The notes beneath the pieces were generated by a model. It worked only from the letters and a program-made list of their open reading frames with translations, had not been told where the DNA came from and searched no databases. Made by a program: the position numbers and the translations under genes. This document shows, piece by piece, positions 56,905-64,000 of a stretch of 64,000 nucleotides of DNA. Origin of the DNA: Ovis canadensis (taxonomy: Eukaryota > Chordata > Mammalia > Artiodactyla > Bovidae); assembly GCF_042477335.2 (NCBI RefSeq), contig NC_091247.1, positions 43,392,501 to 43,456,500 on the forward strand, in the 5' to 3' direction. Numbering within the stretch: position 1 is the first letter of the stretch; each line of letters opens with the position of its first letter.

Positions 56905-57100
56905 GTTTCTCAATCTCAGCACTGTTGATATTTGAGTTCAGATAAATCTTTGTGTGTGGGGGGGCGGGGGGCGGGGTGGAGCCGTTAGCATTGCAGGGTG
57001 TTTAGTAGCATCCCTGGCCTCTACCCACTAGATGCTCCCCTCCCCCGGGTTGTGACAACCTTCAGACATTGCTCGAATTGTCTCCGATTAGGAATCGCAG
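56905..57100 (-). mobile_element. MER20 hAT element, antisense
   Basis: GGTTTCTCAATCTCAGCACTGTTGATATTTG, GGTGTTTAGTAGCATCCCTGGCCTCTACCCACTAGATGC and TTGTGACAACCTTCAGACATTGC are a well-preserved reversed MER20. A G run (56957-56975) has expanded within it. Confidence 0.88.
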
Positions 57101-57644
57101 GGTAAAGCTCCCCTGACCTCCTCCTGGAGCCCCTGTGACTCTGGGTTGCAGCCCCCTGTTGCCCCATGAACACCTTCCACTTCCATTCACTGAGCACAGC
57201 CCCAGAGACTGATTGGCTGGCTTTCCAATCTAAGAGACATTTGTTGAATTTCTGGCCACCAGCCTCTGAACTCCCTTCCTGGGTTTGGGAAATCCCATCC
57301 AACATGAGGCAGAGGCAAAGACCACTGGGAGGAATGCAAAGACCACCGCTGAGGTCATGGCCTCCTCCAGCTTCTCTCACAGTGAGGACGGTGGTTGAGG
57401 CTCAAGCCTGTCCAGGTCCTTGGAGGATGAGAATGCCTTTTGTTTTAACAGTCCCTATTAAAACGCTTCTAGAACATCAGCAGCTCCCAGCTTACAAACA
57501 TGGCTTGTAAGGGAGCCTCCAGAGCATAGGCTGCCATGAAAACTTCTGGAGGAGGCATGCGGGTTAGTCTAGTGTGGTTTTGAGGACCTGTGGATCCAGG
57601 AAATTCCTCTCCTAGAAAAGAAGGAATAACTAGCAATGCATTTA
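57101..57644. other. Unique intergenic sequence
   Basis: Open frames on both strands at 57021-57510 overlap and resemble no known family. Confidence 0.5.
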
Positions 57645-58101
57645 AGCTCGCACACTTGATTGGAGCACAGAAGCTAGAACCAGACTGTGTGTGGGTGGGC
57701 TCAGTCCCTTCAGTTGTGTCTGACTCTTTACGACCCTACAGACTGTGGTCTGCCAGGCTTCTCTGTCCACGAGATTCTCCAGGCAAGAATACTGGAGTGG
57801 GTTCCCACACCCTCCTCCAGGGGAATCGTCCCTAACCAGGGATCGAACCCACGTCTGTTGCACCCCCTGCATTGCAGGCAGATTCTTTACCGCTGAGCCA
57901 CTGGGAAAGCCCCAGAACCAGACTACCTGGTTCAAATTCTGGCTCTGCTGTCTGACGTCTCTGGGCCTCAATTTCTCCAGCTGTTTACACGGGGATTGTA
58001 AGACGTTTCAGGGCTGTTATCTAGATTAAATATTTGTTAATACTTGCAAAGCACTTACAACAGTGCCTGGCACGTAGTGAGCGCTGCGTATTGCTATAAA
58101 T
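57645..58101 (+). repeat. MIR SINE, split by Bov-tA
   Basis: A head-like AGCACAGAAGCTAGAACCAGACT lies before the SINE. ACCTGGTTCAAATTCTGGCTCTGCTG, GGGCCTCAATTTCTCC and CAACAGTGCCTGGCACGTAGTGAGCGCTG follow it, one of the best MIR copies here. Confidence 0.88.
57687..57913 (-). mobile_element. Bov-tA SINE inside MIR, with TSD
   Basis: Antisense copy. AGAACCAGACT, part of the MIR head, is duplicated exactly at 57676-57686 and 57914-57924. Confidence 0.95.
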
Positions 58102-58111
58102 GCAGTGTTAT

Positions 58112-58227
58112 GCAACCCACTCTGGGATTCTTGTCTGGAGAATCCCATGGACAGAGGAGCCTGGTGGGTTACAGTCCACAGGATCGCAAAGAGTCAGACT
58201 GACTGAAGTGACTTAGCAGGCAGGCAG
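58112..58227 (+). mobile_element. Truncated Bov-tA with (AGGC)n tail and TSD
   Basis: 3' half of the body only (GGAGAATCCCATGGACAGAGG to GTGACTTAGC), tail (AGGC)n. Flanked by GCAGTGTTAT at 58102-58111 and 58228-58237. Confidence 0.92.
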
Positions 58228-58479
58228 GCAGTGTTATCTATGATAACAACATACACACATAAAGGAAGTAAATTAAATATTCCACATTTGGAAAACAAAT
58301 AAATTATAGAACATTTATAGCATTTTATGCAGGCACTGAAATAGTATTTTAAAAGAGTATTTCAGGACACGGTGATGATGAAAATAAGCCTCCCCACCAT
58401 AATGAAAAGAATTTTATGTCAGATGTAAGAAAAGTTAAAAACTTTGAATGAATATCATGATCTCCACTCCTTCCTTTTC

Positions 58480-59330
58480 TTAACAGACTTGACTTTAGAG
58501 CAGTTTTAGGTTTATAGCAAAATTGAGCAGAAAACACAGAGTTCCCATATACTCCCTGCCCCGACTCGTGCATAGCCTCCTTCACTATCAACATTCCCCA
58601 ACAGAGCGATGCATTTGTTACTATCACCCAGAGTCCATAGTTGACATTACAATTTAGTCTTGGTGCTGTACATCCAAAGGCTTTTGACAAATGTGTGACA
58701 ACATGTATCCACCATTATAGGATCACACACAGCAGAGTAGTTTTGCTGCCCTAAAAATCCTCTCTGCTCCTCCTGTTCACCCTCAATTCCCCCTGACGCC
58801 TCACAACCACTTTTACTTTTTTAAGAATGTCATATAGTTGTAATCTTACACTCTGTAGCACTTTACAATTGGCTTCTTTTACTTAATAATATGCATTTAA
58901 GATTCCTTCTTATCTTCTCATGGCTTGCTAGCACAATTCTTTTTAGAGCTGAATAATATTCCACTGACTGGATGTACCACAATTTTTTTTTTAACTTTTC
59001 ACCTACTGAAGGACACCGTGGTTGCTTCCAACTGGGCAATTATGAATAAAGGTGCACTTTTTGTGTAAATCTTATTATCAGCTAATTTAGGTAAATATCA
59101 AGGAACACAATTGCTGGATCATGTGTTAAGAGTATGTTTAGTTTTGCAAGAAACCTCCGAGCTGTCTTTCAGAGTGGCTGTATTGCTTTGCATTCCCATC
59201 AGCATGAATGAGAATTCTTGTTGCTCTACATCCTCACCAACATTTGGTGTTGTCAATGCTTTGGACTCTAAGAGATGTGTAGTAGTATCTTGGCTTAATT
59301 TGCTTATTTAATTATGACCCCTTCTAAAAA
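58480..59330 (-). mobile_element. Old L1, antisense
   Basis: GTTTATAGCAAAATTGAGCAGAAAACACAGAGTTCCC, ATCACCCAGAGTCCATAGTTGAC, GAATAATATTCCACTGACTGG and CTTTCAGAGTGGCTGTATTGC follow a reversed L1M for 850 bases. Confidence 0.88.
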
Positions 59331-59339
59331 TTAAATTTA

Positions 59340-59462
59340 TAAGGACTTCCCCAGCAGTCCAGGGGTTAAGATTTTACCTTCCAATGCAGGGGGCATGAGT
59401 TTGATCCCTGGTGGGGAAACTAAGGTTCCATATGCCGTGGGGTATGGTCACATTTTTTTTTA
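59340..59462 (+). mobile_element. CHR-2 SINE
   Basis: GGACTTCCCCAGCAGTCCAGGGG and GTTTGATCCCTGGTGGGGAAAC, then an early T/A tail. AAATTTA recurs on both sides as a probable TSD. Confidence 0.82.
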
Positions 59463-59513
59463 AGTTAAATTTAAGCTTGTGTCTCTTAACTCTTTAGATG
59501 TTTGCTTTACCTT

Positions 59514-59727
59514 CTTTGGGGCTCCCTGGTGGCTCAGATGGTAAAGAATCTGCCTGCAATGTGGGAGACCCAGGTTCAATCCCTGGGTTAGGAAGATCCC
59601 CTGGAGAAGGGAATGGCTACTCACACCAGTATTCTTGCCTGGAGAATTCCATGGACAGAGGAGCTTGGAGGGCTACGGTCCATGGGGTCGCAAAGAGTCA
59701 GACATAACTGAGCGACTAACACTTTCA
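59514..59727 (+). mobile_element. Bov-tA SINE with TSD
   Basis: Sense copy. CTTTACCTT repeats at 59505-59513 and 59728-59736. Confidence 0.94.
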
Positions 59728-59854
59728 CTTTACCTTGTTTACTGAGATTCTCCTAGTTTCATTTAGAATTACTCCACCTAATTTCAAAATATCTATTGAC
59801 ACTTGTCTTTAAAACGTCAAATAAAAGTTTGTTTACTTATAAGTACAAGACTTC

Positions 59855-60058
59855 CCAGAGCTTTCCTGGTGGTTCAGTGGTAAATAATCTGCCAGCAATG
59901 TGGGAGACCTAGGTTTGGTCCCTGGGTTGAGAAGATTCCCTGGAGGAGGAAATGGCAGCCCACTCCAGTATTCTTCCTGGAGAATCCCACAGGCAGAGGA
60001 GCCTGGCAGGCTACAGTCCACAGGGTCCCAAAGAGGCAGACACGACTGAAGTAACTAA
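59855..60058 (+). mobile_element. Bov-tA SINE
   Basis: Sense copy with GAGCTTTCCTGGTGGTTCAGTGG head and CGACTGAAGTAACTAAAC end. Its tail has become the CA repeat that follows. Confidence 0.92.
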
Positions 60059-60081
60059 ACACACACACACACACACACACA
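60059..60081 (+). repeat. (AC)n microsatellite
   Basis: About 11 AC units at the SINE tail. Likely polymorphic. Confidence 0.9.
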
Positions 60082-60089
60082 ACTTCCAT

Positions 60090-60960
60090 CCTGTGTGAAT
60101 CTCAACGTGATTTCTGGAAGTGGGTATGAGGGCTGGGGATGTCTGTTTAGAGCCTTGGGGGCCCCTTTTATATAAATGAGTATTTACAAAATGCTGGGTT
60201 AAAAACTGAGAAAAAGTAGTTAGCCCTTTTAGGTTGCTGACTCCTCCCTTCACTTTTGCCTGCAGAATTTTATTAAACTGCTAAAGTCACATTTCAAAAT
60301 AACTTGAAGTTATTATAATATATTATATTATTATCCTGCCTCACCTCAGTATATTTAGTTCTCAGAACTGGAGTTTGGAGATAAACACAAGACTGATCCC
60401 AGTGGCCCAGGGATCTGGGTTTCTTTTCAGAACCTCCTGCTCTCTCGGCCGTACCAGAGAGCTGAGCTACCAGAACTATCAAATGGTTTAGCTACAACAA
60501 GAGTTAAATTGTGCGCTAGGTTGGAAGAATTGACCTGGTTTAAATATTGGCAGGAAGGGTGGCGGGGGTTCAGCTAAGGTTGTCTACCCTTTGTTAACCA
60601 CTGACCTAGCAAACGAACGGTGCTGGGCTGTGAACGTCCTGAGAACACCGGCTAGGGTTCTGCTCCCCACTAGCCCACAGCAGGGATCATTGTATTTGTT
60701 AGCTGATTGAAGGAAGGTTAAGATAAGTCACAGGTGTCTTGGCCATGTCCCTTCACCATTATCTCTATAGCTGTTAAATAAATAACCCAGTGAAAGGGCT
60801 GAGCCTGAGACCTGGGGGCTCTGAGACAAAGACAAGGCTGAGCCTGCAGGCCCAGGGGTCTGGGTTTCTTTCCAAAAGGTCATGAGTCTCTGGCAGTGGT
60901 TCAGGAAAGCTGCCACGTTTTGTTAACTGGGCATTACAAAGAAGTCACAGAGGCTGCCAC
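60090..60960. other. Unique intergenic sequence
   Basis: No gene or named repeat. GGCCCAGGG(A/G)TCTGGGTTTCTTT occurs twice, at about 60403-60426 and 60850-60873, which may point to an old unrecognised repeat. Confidence 0.45.
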
Positions 60961-61005
60961 CACTTGAAAGGCTTGGAGAACAAAACCAAAAATGGGCCCC
61001 TGGGC

Positions 61006-61127
61006 GGGGGGGGGGGGGGGGGGGGGGGGGGAGGGGGGAGGGGGGAGGGGGGAGGGGGAGGGGGGAGGGGGGAGGGGAGGGGGGAGGGGGGAGGGGGGAG
61101 GGGGGAGGGGGGAGGGGGGAGGGGGGA
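61006..61127 (+). repeat. Poly-G run and (GGGGGGA)n array
   Basis: An unbroken run of 26 G (61006-61031) is followed by about 13 units of 5-7 bases, mostly GGGGGGA. The strand has well over the four G-tracts needed for G-quadruplexes. The 219-codon proline-rich frame on the other strand is an artefact of this array. Confidence 0.95.
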
Positions 61128-61149
61128 GAGTGTGAAGGAGAAGGGGGCT

Positions 61150-62775
61150 TGTGGCAAGTGGTGGGGAGAACTGGACTCACGTAAGGGCTGTAGTGGAGAG
61201 GCGAGAGGAAGAGACCTGGGAAATTAAGTTTCCTGCAGAGTATAGTGGGGATTGCAGCTGCTGAGCAGGGATTCTGGAAAGCCGTGTGTACCTGAGCCCC
61301 CAGCATGGCGGGCCTAAAGCGGAGGGCAAGCCAGGTGTGCCCCGAAGAGCACGGTGAGCAGGAGCGCAGGCTGTACAGCCTGCACCGCATGTTTGACAGC
61401 GTGGGCACCCACCTGACACACAGAGACGTGCGCGTTCTTTCCTTTCTCTTTGTTGACGCCATTGACGACCACGAGCGTGGCCTCATCCGAAATGGACGTG
61501 ACTTCCTACTGGCGCTGGAGCGCCGGGGCCGCTGTGATGAGTGTAACTTCCGCCAGGTGCTGCAGCTGCTGCGCATCATCACTCGCCATGACCTGCTGCC
61601 CTACGTCACTCTCAAGCAGAGATGGGCTGTGTGCCCTGATCTTGTAGACAAATACCTGGAGGAGACATCAGTTCACTATGTGACACCCAGAGCCCTCAGC
61701 GACCTAGAGCCGAGGCCTCCCCACCCCCTAAAACAGGGCCTCCCCACTATCCTGTGGTGTGCTGCCCTACTTCGGGCCCTCAGATGTGTAGCAAGCGGCC
61801 AGCTCAAGGGACAGCCACACTTGGGAGCCATCGGAAACGCCGGAAGTCAGTGACACCAGATCCCAAGGAAAAGCAGACATGTGACATCAGGCTGCGGGTC
61901 CGGGCTGAGTACTGCCAGCAGAGAGCGCTCTGCAGGGCAACGTCTTCTCCAATAAGCAGGACCCACTGGAGCGCCAGTTTGAGCGCTTTAACCAGGCCAA
62001 CACCATCCTCCAGTCCCGGGATCTGGGCTCCATCATCTGTGACATCAAGTTCTCTGAGCTCACCTACCTCAATGCATTCTGGCGCGACTACATCAACGGC
62101 TCCTTACTAGAGGCACTTAAAGGTGTCTTTATCACAGACTCCCTCAAGCAGGCTGTGGGCCATGAAGCCATCAAGCTGCTGGTGAACGTGGACAAGGAGG
62201 ACTATGAGCTGCACCGACAGAAACTCCTGAGGAACTTGATGCTGCAAGCATTGCCCTGGCCTTTTCCCCTTCTCACTTCTCTGGGGACTTCTCACCACCC
62301 ACCTCTGGAGCTTACATACTGTTCTGGGGTTTGTTCTCTAGCCTTCCAACTGATCACACCCCTGCCTTTTTTTTTTTTTAAAGGAAAAGACAAAAGAAAA
62401 ATGGAAGTGGTGTCCCCCACCCCTCCCTGCACCCATGTGCCTGGCTTCCCTTTGTTCCCCTTTTCCACTTACCCCCTCATGTGTGTCTCTACAGTCACCT
62501 TGCCACTGAGCCGTAAGACAAATGTGTAGGGAGAAGCAAAGTCTATAGGTCATAGTCTTTCTAACGGATTGAAGTGATCACTGCTTTTGGGTGCATTTAG
62601 GGGTTATCAGTACTTCTGGCTTTATGAGGGCTCTTAAACTTTTTCTGAAAAACCAAAGGGCTGTCAGTAGGGAGCTGTGTGGAAGGTGGGACTCTGAACT
62701 GTATTTTGGAAATTAATCACCACCCTCTCCCAAATTATAGAATTTTTTAAAAAAGAAAAATAAATAAATAGTAAA
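61150..62775 (+). pseudogene. DEDD: DEDD processed retrocopy
   Basis: Intronless copy of the mRNA for DEDD, a death effector domain protein of about 318 residues that acts in the nucleus/nucleolus and in apoptosis and cell-cycle control. The copy of the start codon is at 61305 (MAGLKRRASQV), and the DED region (about residues 25-105, LYSLHRMFD to RHDLLPYVTL) is complete. A one-base deletion near 61727-61736 shifts the frame, giving a stop at 61851-61853, so the first frame is 182 codons. A second one-base deletion at about 61919-61928 shifts it again. The middle (KRRKSVTPDPKEKQTCDIRL) and the C-terminal part (FSNKQDPLERQ, AVGHEAIKLLVNVD, LRNLMLQALP) remain readable in the other frames. The normal stop after LQALP is TGG here. 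3' UTR-like sequence follows, ending in AATAAA and an A-rich tail at 62740-62772. No introns, an A-rich end and frame damage mark it as a retrocopy. The 5' boundary is approximate, and I found no TSD. Confidence 0.93.
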
Positions 62776-62789
62776 ATTACTGATGGTAC

Positions 62790-62965
62790 TGAGTGGCTAC
62801 AGAGTATCAGGCATTGGCTTCTACAGTATTAACCTCCACAACAAGCCTGTGAATCCAATAGGGGAAGGTTGAGACTTGCCCGGGTTCAACCAGATGGTCA
62901 AGTTGGTAGCTGTGATTCCAGCCCACCTGCCCCACTACAGAGCTTGGTTCTTCCCACAATGCCAA
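62790..62965 (-). repeat. MIR SINE, antisense
   Basis: ACTGAGTGGCTACAGAGTATCAGGCATTGG, TATTAACCTCCACAACAAGCCTGTG and AAGTTGGTAGCTGTGATTCCAGCCCACC follow reversed MIR just beyond the DEDD tail. Confidence 0.75.
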
Positions 62966-63655
62966 TGTCCAATGATGAGAACATGAATTAGACTCTGTTA
63001 TCAGACAAAGAGAGCTTTAAAAGATAAATGCATTAGAACAGATTTAAAACATTCTGTTGTGTCATGACAATTCTCTTCCTGAACTCGGAAGACTGGCATT
63101 GGTTCTATCCACCCTGACAGAGTCAGCCCCTGCCATGGCTCATCAGATTCCCCCAAAGAACAGTCTCGCACCCCCAATTCTGGGGGGAGGTTATGCCTCC
63201 CTCCCAATGGAAGATCAACCAAGGAAATTTCTAACAAAGTAGGGGGCCAGGTTGTTAATTCTACGTTTTCCTGAGTGTTTCCTGATTTGACTTAGACTAA
63301 CTTCTTCCAAAACTGGTACCACTCGTATAGCATAATTGTTTGTGTAACCCTGAAAATGATGCAAAAATTCTAAATTACATCCAGTTGTGCTTTGGAGTTA
63401 CCTTCTATTTCTTCAAGACTCTCACAACATTGCACAAAGAAAGCAGTTGTTGAACCAATGTGTGGTACAATACTGTTTCTATTTTTTAAAATCTCTATAT
63501 AATTTCATGCACTTTCATAGAAAATTGTCTGAGAGGATGCTTAGTAGACTGCAACCATGGTTAGCTTCAGGGAGCAGGTTCACTGCTGCGTTGTGTGTGT
63601 ATGAAGGCCCTTACACTTCTTCCTTCTCACACTTCTATATTGTTCCATATTAAAT
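62966..63655. other. Unique intergenic sequence
   Basis: No gene seen. The T/A-rich end at 63630-63660 may be the end of an old L1. Confidence 0.5.
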
Positions 63656-63659
63656 ATAA

Positions 63660-64000
63660 ATTATTTTAAAATGTATATACAGTAAAATTCAGTCTTTTAG
63701 GTGTACAGTTCTATGAGTTTTAACAAATGTATAGAGTAGTGTAAACACTACCACCAATTAGAACATAGTTCCATCCCTGTCATATGATCCAGCATTTTCA
63801 CTTCTGGGTATTTGCCTGAAGAAAACAAAAGCATGGATTCAAAAAGTTATATACATCCTTATGTTCATTGCAGCATTATTTACAGCAGCCAAGCTATAGA
63901 AGAAACCTAAGTGTGAATGGATAAAGCAGAGGTGGGATATATGTGTGTGTACACACACACATGTATTGATTTTCAGTAAATACCTAGGAGTAGGATTGCT
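63660..64000. mobile_element. Old L1 pieces in opposite orientations
   Basis: 63660-63778 (GGTGTACAGTTCTATGAGTTTTAACAAATG) and 63965-64000 (AAATACCTAGGAGTAGGATTGCT) read as antisense L1. The stretch between (ATATGATCCAGCATTTTCACTTCTGGG, CAGCATTATTTACAGCAGCCAAG) reads as sense L1. A short (GT)n/(AC)n joins them at about 63940-63962. The element runs off the window. Confidence 0.75.

Noticed and set aside
60923..61582. 219-codon proline-rich open frame on the minus strand
   Set aside because: It is the reverse reading of the (GGGGGGA)n array and of the DEDD retrocopy. Its Pro/Ser repeats come from composition, not from a protein family.
61305..61853. Functional DEDD gene
   Set aside because: There are no introns, two single-base deletions, a lost stop codon and an A-rich tail. 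It is a processed retrocopy, although its DED frame is intact.

Overview
This window is nuclear chromosomal DNA from a pecoran ruminant, most likely a bovid (cattle, buffalo, sheep or goat). The diagnosis rests on its repeats. There are about 25 Bov-tA or Bov-A2 SINEs with GAAGT-type, (AGC)n or similar 3' ends, several RTE-BovB LINE fragments ending in TGAAC repeats, ruminant-type L1 3' ends and CHR-2 tRNA-type SINEs. Beneath these lie older mammalian MIR, L2, L1M, MaLR LTR and hAT/MER copies. I see no bacterial, phage or organellar sequence and no CRISPR array.

Only one functional protein-coding exon can be supported. It is exon 1 of SLC1A4 (ASCT1, the neutral amino-acid transporter) on the minus strand at 8557-9083. 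It lies in a CpG island (about 8557-9895) with GC boxes, a CCAAT box and a perfect ATF4/CHOP-type composite element (TGATGCAAT, 9350-9358). Positions 1-8556 are therefore part of SLC1A4 intron 1. I could not find exon 2 by eye, so it probably lies beyond the left edge.

From about 9.9 kb to the right edge I see no other functional gene. This is the upstream flank of SLC1A4, and from remembered mammalian gene order it should run towards SERTAD2. It consists of unique sequence and nested retroelements. The clearest second gene-like feature is a processed retrocopy of DEDD (death effector domain protein) at about 61150-62775. It keeps its start codon and full death effector domain, but has two single-base deletions and a lost stop codon. 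A 26-base G run and a (GGGGGGA)n array lie just upstream.

The window is informative about retrotransposition. Many insertions keep exact target-site duplications (TSDs) and their order can be read: SINEs inside MIR, L2, MaLR and L1; a young L1 inside an older antisense L1; and a Bov-tA and a 58-bp BovB stub that used the same target one after the other. Two TSD-flanked homopolymer tracts have no element body. No novel multi-gene system is visible. The best leads are the ATF4-type element of SLC1A4, the DEDD retrocopy with its G-rich upstream array, and a block of about 4.7 kb (33.8-38.5 kb) without ruminant SINEs.
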